64,000 nt of DNA. Origin: Glebionis coronaria (taxonomy: Eukaryota > Streptophyta > Magnoliopsida > Asterales > Asteraceae). The stretch spans positions 80,868,196 through 80,932,195 of the forward strand of contig CM046878.1 in NCBI GenBank assembly GCA_025667525.1, written 5' to 3'. A model generated the notes under the pieces. The model had not been told where the DNA came from. It made no database searches and saw only the letters and a program-made list of their open reading frames with translations. Positions 1 through 12,371 of the stretch are shown one piece after another (positions within the stretch are counted from its first letter, which is position 1; each line of letters begins with the position of its first letter). A program made the translations under genes and the position numbers.

Positions 1-267
1 TTAAAGAAGAATGTGAGTAGTCATGATGTATAGGATATTCTTAAGGCGATCTTTCACGACAACAAGACCGCGCGTGCTATTGGTCACCGAGTTTCAAACC
101 CTCAAACTCCGTTATATTTCCATCAATGGTTATTGTCACAAGATCACTCGCTTTGCGGACTTGTTGGATAATATCGACGCACCTTTATATGAAAATAACC
201 TTGTCCCTATGTCATTAATGGCCTCCCTAACAAGTATGATGGTGTGACCGAGATAATTTGTCACCGC
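1..267 (+). pseudogene. Copia retrotransposon gag fragment (copy A, left part)
   Basis: Decayed Ty1/copia gag (UBN2-type) sequence running in from the left window edge. It aligns base for base, with small changes, to 43432-43698 in copy B and reads in broken frames as the part of gag that ends with a 'KYDGVTE'-like segment. It is cut at 267 by the antisense gypsy insertion; the same copia sequence resumes at 8609. Copy B is uninterrupted at this point, which proves the insertion. No intact frame remains. Established: this gag region packages copia RNA. Seen: homology to copy B and the exact breakpoint. Confidence 0.8.
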
Positions 268-1353
268 TGTCACACCCCTACCATGGCGGAATATGGGGCG
301 CGACCTATGGATATCATCACAACAATAGCGTGTCTATAGAGATAACTAAATGAAATAAGAAATGTCATAAAATGGTGACACAAATGTCATGACAATATCT
401 CAACAATGTAGGAGTCTAGGTAAGTAGGTAATAGTCCTACAGCTTACCCGAGACAAACAATTAACATAAACAAAGCAAACATATAGGTGTCAATAAAGTA
501 TCACTTATTCAAACATCAAATAAAGACTAAGAGGAAAGGGGGTTCCTCCAATACAATCCTAAGCCTCCCAGCTAGCCACTCCTATTCTCACGCTTAACCA
601 CATTCTCACCTGAATAAGCTTCTCCAAGTATCCGCGCTCTAGCAAAAATCTTAAAAATAATGGAAGATCTTTATCTTTGAAACCCTAATTGGCCACTATT
701 ATTAAAATTCGACTATGAGATGTTATGGGGGTGAAAAATCTGATTATTTTGGTTATGGATGGGTTTGTTTAAGTCCTAAAGTCCCCCTAATCCCATCACA
801 AGTCCATTGGGCCTGTTTTGGGGCTTTTTGGTTATTTTCTTTCTTCCTTTTCTTTTGGCTGCCCAAACCAAGCCCAAAGCACCTAAGGATCTGGTTTTTA
901 ACCTTGTTTTATAACTTATATCATTCTTAAACTAAAGCTCACATTCGGGTTACTTCCGGACCATGAACCGAAACCCTTACGTTGGTTTTTTTTTTGAATT
1001 TCTACGTGATTTTCGAACTAACCGTCATTTCAAAAAGTTTATAATTATAGAAAGTTTCTATAAAACTTATCCTAAACATATAATCTATACTTAATACATA
1101 CGTACAACATACGATACGTACACGAAGCCTTGTAAAAACGATATCCAAACTTTCCCGCAGTTCATTTCTGCACTCATTTCAATTCATTTCATTTCCAACC
1201 CGTATCAGGATTTACAAATCATGTACCTCATTTTGTCCATTCTCATCCCCAAAATCACGCATATAAACACATAAATCACATAAAACACATAGTCACACAA
1301 AATACCCCAAAAATGAGACTAAGTGACGAACCTCAAAAACCGGGGTTGTCACA
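268..1353 (-). repeat. Gypsy LTR, outermost extra copy
   Basis: About 1086 bp, bounded by TGTCACACCC on the left and GTTGTCACA on the right (TG...CA in either orientation). It is the left terminus of the unit and abuts the ACCGC duplication. It shares fewer diagnostic bases with the other two LTRs than they share with each other; for example, the stretch near 990-1010 differs while 1359-2440 and 7535-8608 agree. Confidence 0.85.
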
Positions 1354-1358
1354 TCTTC

Positions 1359-2440
1359 TATCACACTCCACCATGGCGGAATATGGGGCGCGACGTATGG
1401 ATATCATCACAACAATAGCGTGTCTATAGAGATAACTAAATGAATTAAGAAATGTCATAAAATGGTGACACAAATTTCATGACAATATCTCAACAATATA
1501 GGAGTCTAGGTAAGTAGGTAACAGTCCTACCGCTTACCCGAGACAAACAATTAACATAAACAAAGCAAACATATAGGTGTCAACAAAGTATCACTTATTC
1601 AAACATCAAATAAATACTAAGAGGAAAGAGGGTTCCTCCAATGCAATCCTAAGCCTCCCAGCTAGCCACTCCTATTCTCACGCTTAACTACATTCTCACC
1701 TGAAAAAGCTTCTCCAAGTATCCGCGCTCTAACAAAAATCTTAAAAATAATGGATGATCTTTATCCTTGAAACCCTTATTGGCCACCATTGTTAAAATTA
1801 GACTATGAGATGTTATGGGGGTGAAAAATCTGATTATTTTGGTTATGGGATGGGTTTGGTTAAGTCCTGAAGTCCCCCTAATCCTATTACAAGTCCATTG
1901 AGCCTTTTTTTTGCTTTTTAGTTATTTTCTTTCTTCCTTTTCTTTTGGCTGCCCAAACCAAGCCCAAAGCACCTAAGGATCTGATTTTTTACCTTATTTT
2001 ATAACTTATATCATTCTTAAACTAAAGCTCACATTCGGGTTACTTCCGGACCATAACCCGAAAGCCTTACGTTGGTTTTTTCGACTTTCTACGCGATTTC
2101 CGAACTAACCGTCATTTCAAAAAGTTTCTAATTATGGAAAGTATCTATAAAACTTATCCTAAACATATAATCTATACTTAATACATACGTACAACATACG
2201 CTATGTACACGAAGCCTTGTAAAAATGATATCCAAACTTTTCCGTAGTTCATTTTTGAACTCATTTCATTTCATTTCATTTCCAACCCGTACCAGGATTT
2301 ACAAATCATGTACCTCATTTCGTCCATTCTCATACCCAAAATCACACATATAAACAAATAAATCACATAAAACACATAGTCACACAAAATACCCCAAAAA
2401 TAAGACTAAGTGATGAACCTCAAAAACCGGGGTTGTCACA
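1359..2440 (-). repeat. Gypsy LTR, inner 3' copy
   Basis: About 1082 bp. It lies next to the polypurine tract, so by position it is the element's own 3' LTR. Its outer end reads TATCACAC instead of TGTCACAC, so the terminal TG/CA is damaged. Only 5 bp (TCTTC, 1354-1358) separate it from the outer LTR. Confidence 0.85.
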
Positions 2441-2452
2441 TCACTCCCTCTT
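2441..2452 (-). promoter_or_regulatory. Polypurine tract of the gypsy element
   Basis: On the minus strand the bases reading AAGAGGGAGTGA sit directly against the TGTGACAACC start of the LTR. This is the expected place and composition for plus-strand DNA priming. Confidence 0.7.
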
Positions 2453-2479
2453 AATAGAAATCTCGTCCCGAGATTTACT

Positions 2480-2979
2480 CCTTAGAATCATCATTAGCAA
2501 ATATATAAGGATACTTTTTCCTCATAAATCCTTCCCGTTCCCACGTGAACTATAGTCCACGTTCCAAATTCCATCTAACCATAACTACGGTATATTACCC
2601 TTTTTCAACGTCTTAGCTTCACGACCCAAAATCTCTACCGGCTCTTCGATGAAACAAAGACTCGTATCCATACTAATATCATCAAACGATACTTGCAAGT
2701 CAGTTCTTGCTAAGCATTTCCTCAAGCTTGATACACGAAATACATCATGCACACTACTCAATTCTCCCAGTAATTCCTCAACCTATAAGCCACTGGTCCA
2801 ATCCTTTCGAGTATTTCGAACGGACCCATGATTCTAGGTGTTATCTTTCCTTTCTTCCCAAACCACATGACTCCTTTCCATGGTGAAACCTCTAGCATAA
2901 CCTTACCTCCAATCTTAAATCCTAACGGCTTATGCCTCTCGTCGACACAACTCTCTTGTCGGTTCTTTGCCATTTTCAA
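2480..2979 (-). pseudogene. Gypsy integrase C-terminal region
   Basis: The open stretch 2758-2979 encodes an integrase C-terminal segment: '...KPLGFKIGGKVMLEVSPWKG' followed by '...GPFEILERIGPVAYRL'. Further left on the plus map, in shifting frames, come 'VHDVF', 'SSLRKCL', 'EEPVEILGRE' and 'IP...' pieces, the usual tail leading to the chromoviral C-terminus. Frameshifts and stops break the frame after 'GPVAYRL'. Established: this segment follows the DDE core in Ty3/gypsy integrases and contacts DNA or chromatin. Confidence 0.8.
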
Positions 2980-5900
2980 CCTGCCACCACCTCCATAGTT
3001 TTCCGATACACCTCTAGTCCAATATGTTGGTCGCTTCTAACTTCATACCACTATAACGGTGATCCACCTCATCTCCTATGAATTAACTCCAACAGTTTCT
3101 ACTACAATTCCTATCACCAGACCCAACGGCTTCTATCCTCTACGGATTTTCCATCATTCGGAAGTTCTCCCAACCTTAATCACATCCAATGGTATATGCA
3201 GGATTGCATAACCAAAAGCTTCCCATAACATTCACATGAAACATGTCATAACCACCACCTCATCCTTGCTTTCCCATGCTCGGCACCAAGTAACTAACCA
3301 TCCTTCATACTAACTGGTGCTACACCTTTTCTCTAGGTGGACGTTTCATTATTCGTGACTACTAAACTCTTGCTCTAATGGTTTTCCCTTCAATATCACC
3401 CCACTATCTTGACAACCTTTTGCTCCATTGAATCATTCTTTCTCCATACTACTTTTCGCTTGTCTTTCCAAAATCTAAATTTCCATACCATCTTATATCC
3501 CGTCTTCAGCCTATAATTTAGGCGTTTCCTCCTGTATTCCCTACATTCTCATCAACGGGGAATATGCCCCTCTCACCGGTGACTCTCTCTTTGTAGAAGA
3601 ATTATTCCTAATATAATGCATTCTCCAACTATCTCCACATCTCACGCCAATGCTCTAGGCGTCTTTCTCAATTACCCCTATAGTATGCTCATACCAACCA
3701 TTAGTCTATCAACAGTATACTACGCTTGCTTCCCATCGTTTCTTCCGTTGCCATAATCCTTCATAAGGCATTCCATACCTATTAGCTTAACTTTTACACA
3801 AAACCTCCTATTCTATCGTATCTGTACACAATCCTTCCAAGTTCTCAACTACGTGACTTCTCATTCCTCTTGAAATATGGGATGAATTAGTCAATCTATC
3901 GACTATCACCCAACTCTCATCGTACTTATTCCTCCACCCCATTATGTATCCCTTCCACCAACTTCGTCCTTACATTACCCTTTCTAAGCTACTCCTATCT
4001 ATGTAGGAAGTATAGTTTACGTCCCTTTTCTCCATACGATTGTCCAAGCCACACAACATAAATGTTGACGCGTTTTCTACTTTAGACAACTCAACTTATG
4101 CAATCTACATCCTTCATCTAAACCAACCTAATACGTCATCCATATAGTTCAAGTTTGTCACAGCTTCAATTCCTTCTTCTTATTCCATGTTTCATCAACC
4201 ATGCTTGCCTTTCCTAGATGGTACTTGGCCTTACAATTTTCTTTCATCACTTAACTCCACCCATCACCTTTGCCAAATGTCAAGAGGATTGAATATGTGT
4301 TGGATACGTTCATGATCCGTATAGATCATTCTCTACGTATCGTACCCCAAATGCCTCTAGCATTCTAGGCAGATATAACAATCCAGCTCCACTAAGTAAG
4401 TCTTTTCTAGTTCTTCCAAATCTTCAGTTCCTGCAACATATAAGAAATCGCCTTTCTTTGTCGTTCGCGTACACATCCAAATCCTTGCTCCACGTATCAT
4501 CATGCTTCGCGAATTCATCCAGTCCTTCTGATAATGCCAAGATCGGCTCATTATCCAATCCACCTATTCAGCCTCCAAAACGCTTCATCATCCTTCTTTA
4601 CTTCGCCCCTTGCTGGTTCCATGATATACCAGCATCTCTAACTACTCATCCTAGTCAACTTAATCCTAAACTCACACTTGAAAATCTTACGTATAATTCC
4701 CTTCCCTAACAACTCCAAAACGAACTCATAATTCGCCTTACTCTCCTTCTTAGACTTTGAGTAGATCAAGATGTCGTCGATACTCCCGATGACAACTCGT
4801 TTATATACGTTCGCACACTCGGTTCATTGACTTCATGAAAACCTCTAGTGCTTTTGGCGAAGCCAAATGCATAACCGTAAACCCAAAGCGTTCATACAAC
4901 ATCCTTAGCAGTTTCAACTACATCCTCCTTGCACCCTCTCTTAGCGGCAATACGAATAAATTCCAACCTCGTTCTACTCCCAAAATTCTACACGCATTCT
5001 AAAAGACCAATACTTCCTCTTCTCAGACCATTCAACCGCTTTCCACATCCAATCTACTACTAAGCAACTCAACTTTTATCTTGCATTCCTTGCAATTTCT
5101 AACAACTCTTTTCTTTAAATCATTCCATCAACAATTGCCTTGGAAAGGCACCAACTACAAATCCTCTCACTTCTCCTACTTGCTCTATTCATGGTTCTAC
5201 CTCACAGTAATAGGTAAACCTACTAAATCTCAGGAAATTTTCGGAAAACTTACATACCTTACGAACAATCATAAATATTTTTGAGGTATTATATCCCCTT
5301 CCAACACTCTCTATGGCGCGTTACTTGTGCCAATATCCATACTTTATACAAATCTCTATTCATCTCCCTTGGCACTCCTAAGAGACCTCATGACCACATT
5401 AGTTCGTCTACGAACTTCTAACTCTTTCCTCCCCACTAAGGGCATTCCAACCATTCTCTCATGGCCACCTACTTAATCGTGTAGGCGCGACCAAGTCTTC
5501 CATATGACTACCTCAACACTCCTAATCACTATAAAACCAAAACTACATCCTGAATCCACCAGATACGATCAACGAATCAAACCTACGGATAACTAACGAC
5601 ATTTCACGTGCACGAGTTAAAACAGACCAAAACCACTAAAACTCAAAAGGAAAACTCAACCTGAAACATGTACCAATTCATATGACTCATGAAAACGAAA
5701 AATGATCCAAGAAACACTTAATGGCAACCAAAATAACTTACGCCCCACGACATATTATTTAAATCGTGCGCAAAATTGACTTTTCCCAAAAGAATATTTT
5801 TCTTTACCTCCCCACATCTATATGACTTAAACAATCTACAAACAACCCTCCAGATGATCTCAAGACTCAAATCAAAGACTAGGTACCCTGAACATCCCAA

Positions 5901-7519
5901 AACATAAGTTTAAAACTACTATTCAAAACTTAACCTTGAACCCGAAACTTGTACAAACATTTTGACCAAGCTACTGACCTCCCATGACTATACATCCCAC
6001 ATATTTGAAAAATACGTTCCGAGTACATAATTTTAGGCTTTTGAATCACCCAAAAAGCTTTAAAAAAGAATAAGTTACGACCAAAATAATTTTATACTGG
6101 TTGTTTTAAAAACTAAAGAATCATCTTAGTGATTAATGTAACCCTTTTAAATAAAGAAGAAAAAAAATAATTGTATGTGAAATTTTCATGAACTCAACTT
6201 AACCTTGTATAAATAATTATAAATGACGTAAATTGATTAAACTCAATTATATAAATTATTTAAGTAGAAAGAAATTTTATTTCGCTTTATTTTATAGAGA
6301 GTCTTTTAGAATTTTGAAATAAATAAGTGTTGATTTAAATTCTTATGTTACATCTTGTTTCAAACACGACTCCAACACCTTACCCTTATTTTACCGAATA
6401 CAACCAACTATCCAACTCTATAGTAGATTTCCAAGTCTTTTCAATATATACCGACTAAAAGGAATGTAAGACTCAACACAAAAGATTTCATTATCCCAAA
6501 AGAAATCTCAATTTATTTCAATATACTTAACACCAAGGACACCATTTTAAAACAGACACGTGAAATAGGAAACTCGAAGAATACGCCACAACAGAGGTTG
6601 AATACCTAAAAGAAGCGAGCTAGCAAACCCTACTATGGATACAATCGATAATAGCGAGGGATCAACATATGTAGGCAATATCGGGATACATATACTTAAA
6701 TCCGTCTAACATCTACTTTACAAGCATGTATTAACCCTCTTTCATGAAATCATACTTAGGAATTCATTGAAGTTGTGGTACTTGTATAACTATGTTGGCC
6801 ACTATACTTATACAATTACCCTTTCCCTAATGCACTCCCTCCTATGACGACACTCATAAGAATCAATACAACATATAACACATAATCCACCAACTCACAT
6901 AATCATACAATCACATAAAATGAGGTTCAAAACTCTATCTATCAAAATAACATAGTCAAACTCTTGGAATACATAAATCCATATTCTAGCTAAAAATAGC
7001 ATAGACAAAAATCCAAAACGAAAACATAATCAGTTATAAGTCATGTCTCCCATAAGAGTGGTAACAGCTTAACATCCTTCCTATCCACCTACTCCTAATA
7101 ACTCGAACCACCACATGATTCTTAGGGAACATAACTTAAACATCAAAACAACATCCTATACATTAGATGCACGAAAATAACGCCAAAGGCGGAAACTACT
7201 ATTAACCACATTATGTACTATAATGTACTATTAATACAACATATAATAATGACTAGCGTAGACGATTAAGGTTCGATCCGTACTAGTCAAATTCCGAAAA
7301 GAAAATAACATGCGACTAAGTATGAACGATTATCGTTCGATCCATACTAGTCAAAACCCGACATGAAACATCATAAACACGAATCTAAAATATCCCGAAA
7401 TATATATTTATATTGGCCAAATCTATGCACATATATTCCTATGATGCCTATATGCAGGGACCCTTAAGCTATAGACTAGGCTACAAGACTAGGAAACCTA
7501 ATTCTCTATAACCAACTTG
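2980..7519 (-). pseudogene. Decayed gypsy gag-pol body
   Basis: Minus-strand polyprotein remains with no long open frame. Recognisable landmarks are an integrase-core piece at about 3876-3935 ('ESWVIVDRLTNSSHF'-like) and the reverse-transcriptase active-site region at about 4735-4910. The latter reads 'SIDDILIYSKSKKE' in one frame and, upstream of it, 'FGFT...PKALEVFMKSMNRVC'. The two aspartates of the RT motif survive. The part from roughly 5.5 to 7.5 kb should be gag and leader and shows no readable domain. A short imperfect direct repeat lies at 7258-7365. Confidence 0.75.
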
Positions 7520-7531
7520 TCTCTGATACCA
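7520..7531 (-). promoter_or_regulatory. Primer binding site, tRNA-iMet type
   Basis: The minus strand reads TGGTATCAGAGA just inside the 5' LTR end at 7535. This matches the common plant initiator-methionine primer site TGGTATCAGAGC except for the last base. It fixes the orientation of the element. Confidence 0.85.
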
Positions 7532-7534
7532 TTC

Positions 7535-8608
7535 TGTCACACCCCTACCATGGCAGAATATGGGGCCCGACGTATGGATATCATCACAACAATAGCGTGT
7601 CTATAGAGATAACTAAATGAAATAAGAAATGTCATAAAATGGTGACACAAATGTCATGAAAATATCTCAACAATGTAGGAGTCTAGGTAAGTAGGTAACA
7701 GTCCTACCGCTTACCCGAGACAAAAAATTAACATAAACAAAGCAAACATATAGGTGTTAAAAAAGTATCACTTATTCAAACATCAAATCAATACTAAGAG
7801 GAAAGGGGGTTCCTCCAATTCAATCCTAAGCCTCCCAGCTAGACACTCCTATTCTCACGCTTAACAACATTCTCACCTGAAAAAGCTTCTCCAACTCTAG
7901 CAAAAATCTTAAAAATGATGGAAGATATTTATCTTTGAAACCCTAATTGGCCACCATTGTTAAAATTCGACTATGAGATGTTATGAGGGTGAAAAATCTG
8001 ATTAATTTGGTTATGGGATGGGTTTGGTTAAGTCTTAAGTCCCCCTAATCCCATTACAAGTCCATTGGGCCTGTTTTTGGGCTTTTTGGTTATTTTCTTT
8101 CTTCCTTTTCTTTTGGCTGCCCAAACCAAGCCCAAAGCACCTAAGGATCTGTTTTTTAACCTTATTTTATAACTTATATCATTCTTAAACTAAAGCTCAC
8201 ATTCGGGTTACTTCCGGACCATAACCCGAAAGCCTTACGTTGGTTTTTTCGACTTTCTACGCGATTTCCGAACTAACCGTCATTTCAAAAAGTTTCTAAT
8301 TATGGAAAGTATCTATAAAACTTATCCTAAACATATAATATATACTTAATACATACGTACAACATACGATACGTACACGAAGCCTTGTAAAAACGATATC
8401 CAAACTTTCTCGCAGTTCATTTCTGAACTCATTTTATTTCATTTCACTTCCAACCCGTACCAGGATTTACAAATCATGTACCTCATTTCGTCCATTCTCA
8501 TCCCCAAAATCACACATATAAACACATAAATCACATAAAACACATAGTCACACAAAATACCCCAAAAATAAGACTAAGTGACGAACCTCAAAAACCGGCG
8601 TTGTCACA
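7535..8608 (-). repeat. Gypsy 5' LTR
   Basis: About 1074 bp, TGTCACACCC to GTTGTCACA, abutting the ACCGC duplication at 8609. It is the closest match to the LTR at 1359-2440. Confidence 0.85.
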
Positions 8609-11333
8609 ACCGCGACCCACCACCAACCTTTGCTCGGGCCTAATCTATGATACGTCTGGAAGAGAGTCACCTTAACCACCGATCTACTCACCAACCTGCT
8701 CGTGACTCCTCTGCATCCTCACCATACGCCACCTCCAACAACCGAAACAACAATATTGGTACACAACTTTGTTGCAACTTCTAGCCTGAAGTGTGTAGCT
8801 TTGGTGAACGGTGCAAGCATGTTCACTCTAACCCATCTAGTGCTAAGAGTGGGAACAACAACAAATGAACCTTTGTTTCTTAATTGAACCACACATCAGT
8901 CATATTATGCATGTGATTACAATATCCCCTACTAGACCTACGCAAATGGGTTATACTCCTAGTACTTTTCCAAATCCAATACAACCTGGATTAGCCCATC
9001 TCAATCCCATCCTACTATTACACCTATATAAAGAGGATTTTTAGGTCCAACTCCAGGTCAGGCCCATGTTGTCTAGCCAGCTACTTCACATGACCCATTT
9101 ACTGTTTTTGGCCCATCCGGCCCACCTGCCTATACTATCGACCCACTACATGGTACTTGGGGACCTCATATTGTATACGGACCGTGTGTTGATCAAGCCA
9201 CTACTCTTCCAAAAGTGTGCAATGCTATGATGGTTCAAGACTATGATGACTCCGGTTGGTACATGGATATCGGCGCTACATCACATTTTGCATCGGAATC
9301 AGGTAACTCACTTCCATTTTTAATAAAAGCACAATATCATCTATATTAGTTGGTAATGGAAATTCTATTCTCGCATTAATTTTGGTCATAACATGTTGCG
9401 CATCCTTAATGGACATCTCCACTTACATAACGTACTTGTAACTACTAATATGATACAAGAATCTTAAATGTGTTGCCAATTTACAGGCGATAATAATTGT
9501 TCAGTTAGATTTGCTCCTTTTGTTTTTTTTGTGAAGGATCTATGGACCCACCACCTGCTATCAGATGTAATAGAAATGGAGACTTATACCCCGTCTTACC
9601 TACCACCTCATCTCCTACATCTCTTTTCCACCAGTTAATCTACATGGCACCAACATCTTGGTCACGCTACACATGGAGTGTTTCATTTTTTAGTTTAAAA
9701 TAAAATGATTGAGTGTAATAAAACAAAGCCTACAACTTTGTGTCATGCTTGACATATTGGCAAGCATGTTAGACTACCATTTTCACTTTCCAATTCTCGG
9801 GTTGAGAATATGTTTGGTATTGTACATTCGGATATTTAGACTTCACCAATACCAAGTGTTAGTGATTTTAAATACTATGTGCTTTTATTGGACCATTTCA
9901 CACATTTTTTCGGTTTATCCATTACATAAGAAAATTAAAGTGTTTGATATATTTTATATTTTCGTATGTATGTGAAAACCCAATTCCAAGCTAAAATAAA
10001 GTCCTTCCAACGTGACCATGTTTTGTTCAAAACAAATGTGACCATGGTGGTGAATATGACAGCCATCACTTTCATTCCTTTTTAACACCCATGGCATCCA
10101 ATTCGGATTCTCTTCCCTGGTAACCTCTCAAGAAAATGACAAATCAGAACGAATATTATGCTCTATTAACAAAATCATACGTACCCTCTTATTTCAAGAA
10201 AACCTTCCCCCACAATTTTGGGTCGAGGCATAACACATGGTCACACATCTACTTAACATGTTACCCTCCATCTCTATTGATAATGAAATCCCTTTTAGGA
10301 AACTATTCAACAACCACCCTCTTATACCCATCTTCGCACCTTTGGATGCCTATGTTATCCACACATATACATAAAACCACAAACTTGAACAACGTTCAAC
10401 CTGTTGCGTTTTTCTTTGTTACCCTACTCAACATCGCAAATTTCAATGCCTCGATCTCATAAAGAACAAAGTCATCATATCAAGATACGTTACTTTCGAT
10501 GATAATGTTTTTCCATACGGCACCACCAACCTACCACAATCAAACATATGCCAATTTCTCGACACAAATGATGAACCTTCACCAATTTCACTTAGACTCT
10601 TAACCACACCAAACAATACATAGCACGTTGGAACACCGCACCGAGACTCATGACATGATTGATAGCCTAGTTTTCAAATCTAATCAGCTACCCACATCGG
10701 CCCCACTACCTCCAGAACCCACCACCAACTCTTCTAGCCCGACCTAAAACCAACAACCATTGACGCAACAACCTAACAACGAGATCTGACCAACCTAAAC
10801 TCACCCCATGGTCACTTGCTTAAAGGTTGAAACTGTTCAACCAAATTCAAAGTACTTACTTCATGTTTCCGCACCTTCACCTATTCCTCACTCACATATA
10901 TACGCCCTTCGTGACCCATACTGGAAACATGCCATTCTAGGCGAATATAATGCTCTTATTAGTAACGGCATGTGGGTTCTTGTTACTCAATCACAAAATA
11001 TTAATGTACTTCGATCTATGTGGTTATTTAAACATAAATTTCATGCAGATGGATCTTTAAGTAGGTACAAGGTGCGCCTCGTTCCTAATGGGCGTAGTCA
11101 GCAACAAGGTATTGATTGTGACGAGACATTCAGTCCGGTTTGTAAATGAAAATATTGCACTAAAACGATATTTACATTTGAATCACGCTTAACATTTTGT
11201 TAATGACAAAAAGTCAAACATATTTTTATGTTTATATTACAAGCAACACATAATTCTTTTTAATCTGTGAACTTATGTTCTAAACTTTTATAACAAGTTT
11301 ATATATATACTTTAGATGTAAAAATAAAAATGG
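8609..11333 (+). pseudogene. Copia element copy A, main part (protease, integrase, start of RT)
   Basis: Continuation of the copia element after the gypsy insertion. Landmarks: a protease-like 'SGWYMDIGATSHFAS' at about 9257-9300 (the usual D-T/S-G-A is D-I-G-A here); a pre-integrase piece near 9530-9650; integrase zinc-finger and core pieces at about 9700-10460 ('LCHACHIGKH', 'VHSDI', 'FKYYVLLLDHFTHFF' in shifting frames); and the first part of reverse transcriptase in the open stretch 10808-11149 ('MWLFKHKFHADGSLSRYK', 'IDCDETFSPV'). The frame stops at 'CK*' and the rest of RT and RNase H is absent. Copy B stops at the same place, so the truncation predates both. About 185 bp of AT-rich sequence after the break are also shared with copy B. 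Confidence 0.85.
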
Positions 11334-11407
11334 ACATAAATGGATTTTATCTCTCTTCATCAAATATATAAAGTCAACTATGGGTATATACAATGTTTGT
11401 GTGTGAT

Positions 11408-11509
11408 TTTATGGGGACCATTTCTCGATTTGTACGTGTCATCCTTACGCAAGGGCCATGCTAATCTTCTCTGTATCGTTCCAATATTATCGGATGTCCT
11501 CGAAGGGAC
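11408..11509 (-). pseudogene. U6: U6 spliceosomal RNA-like sequence, probably a pseudogene
   Basis: On the minus strand from 11509 the sequence starts GTCCCTTCGAGGACATCCGA and runs through the conserved core ACGATACAGAGAAGATTAGC and on to AAATCGAGAAATGGTCC. That is nearly the whole ~100-nt plant U6, including the ACAGAGA box and AGC triad. A few bases differ (for example CCCTTGCGT in place of CCCCTGCGC). The 3' end lacks the run of Ts that ends Pol III transcription, and I see no plant upstream sequence element or TATA box at the expected distances to the right. U6 normally base-pairs with U4 and U2 and forms the catalytic core of the spliceosome. This copy is best read as a retro-copied or mutated relic. 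Confidence 0.85.
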
Positions 11510-11559
11510 GTTTGTGCGTGATCTTGGACAAACATTTATGAGGCAACAAAAGTCATACC

Positions 11560-12278
11560 CGGTTGACCCGGGCGGACCCCTGGGTAAAGGGGCTGACGGG
11601 TTTCGTGGGTGTGTGATGTTGCGCCTATAAATATCAAGCTTTGTCCAAGCTTAGAACTCACCCCTCTCTATCTTTTCTCTCTAAACTATGTGCATATATT
11701 TAACTCTCTAACCTTACTCTTATCTACTCTCTTGTCTCTTGTGATTTTGATCTTTGCACATTTCAAGATCGTTACGAGAACTCTCTATTCTAGGATTAGA
11801 TCCTTCAAGGATTCACTTTATGTGAATGTGTTAAGTGTTACCTACACAATCAGCATTGTTGTACCCATTCTTCTACCTACTTGTGTAATAGTGTGGTTGG
11901 TGTTATAAACCAAAAGTATATAGTGTAAAATGCATTGTTGTGCCTTTGTAAAGAACATGACATCTTATCCTAGGTGTCGTTAAAGATTGTAAGTTTAAGT
12001 ATGAAGGTTTCTCCACCGGTGTAAAGGATATTCGTTTACTAGTGAAGTAGAACTCTCGAGTGGATACTCGAGGAGTGAAAGTATGGGCAAGATAAGTGAG
12101 ATCGTGCTAGGCCGAACCACTATTAGTAATTGTGCATTGTGGTTTGTTTCTTTCTTACTTCACGTCTATTACTTTGCTAATGACACTTCATCTATATCCA
12201 TAATAATCACAAAAAAGTTTCAAATTAATTTAAAGCAAATCGGTAAAAACTATTCAACCCCCCTTCTAATTTTCTATA
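11560..12278 (+). repeat. SIRE-like copia LTR, right part
   Basis: A promoter-like block with TATAAATA at 11626-11633, then a pyrimidine-rich leader, ending 'AACCCCCCTTCTAATTTTC' and followed by a primer-like site. The end matches the LTR end at 45560-45597, as does the U5 part around 12030-12110 (CTCGAG...CTCGAG, then GCCGAACCACTAT). The left boundary is not clear; 11560 is approximate. The terminal CA of the LTR has become TA. Confidence 0.6.
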
Positions 12279-12280
12279 AT

Positions 12281-12292
12281 TGGCATCAAGAG
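12281..12292 (+). promoter_or_regulatory. Degenerate primer binding site
   Basis: TGGCATCAAGAG, compared with TGGTATCAGAGC at 45600 in the related element. It lies two bases beyond the inferred LTR end and just ahead of the gag start. Confidence 0.6.
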
Positions 12293-12371
12293 ATACGTAC
12301 TCAAGATCTTAATAATATATTGTACTTTAAAATTTGAATCGATACATGGATTCTAAAGTTTACAAAAATCT

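Larger units (their letters stand above)
268..8608 (-). mobile_element. Ty3/gypsy chromovirus-like LTR retrotransposon with three LTRs
   Basis: Full-length but decayed gypsy element inserted in copia copy A. The flanks carry the perfect 5-bp target duplication ACCGC (263-267 and 8609-8613), and copy B shows the empty site with one ACCGC. Read on the minus strand the order is: 5' LTR 7535-8608, primer site 7520-7531, gag/pol region, polypurine tract 2441-2452, LTR 1359-2440, a 5-bp spacer, then a further LTR 268-1353. All three LTRs start TGTGACAACC on the minus strand. Pol order (protease to RT to integrase) and the RT and integrase motifs fit Ty3/gypsy; the C-terminal tail resembles Tekay-type chromoviruses. 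Many stops make it non-autonomous. Confidence 0.9.
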
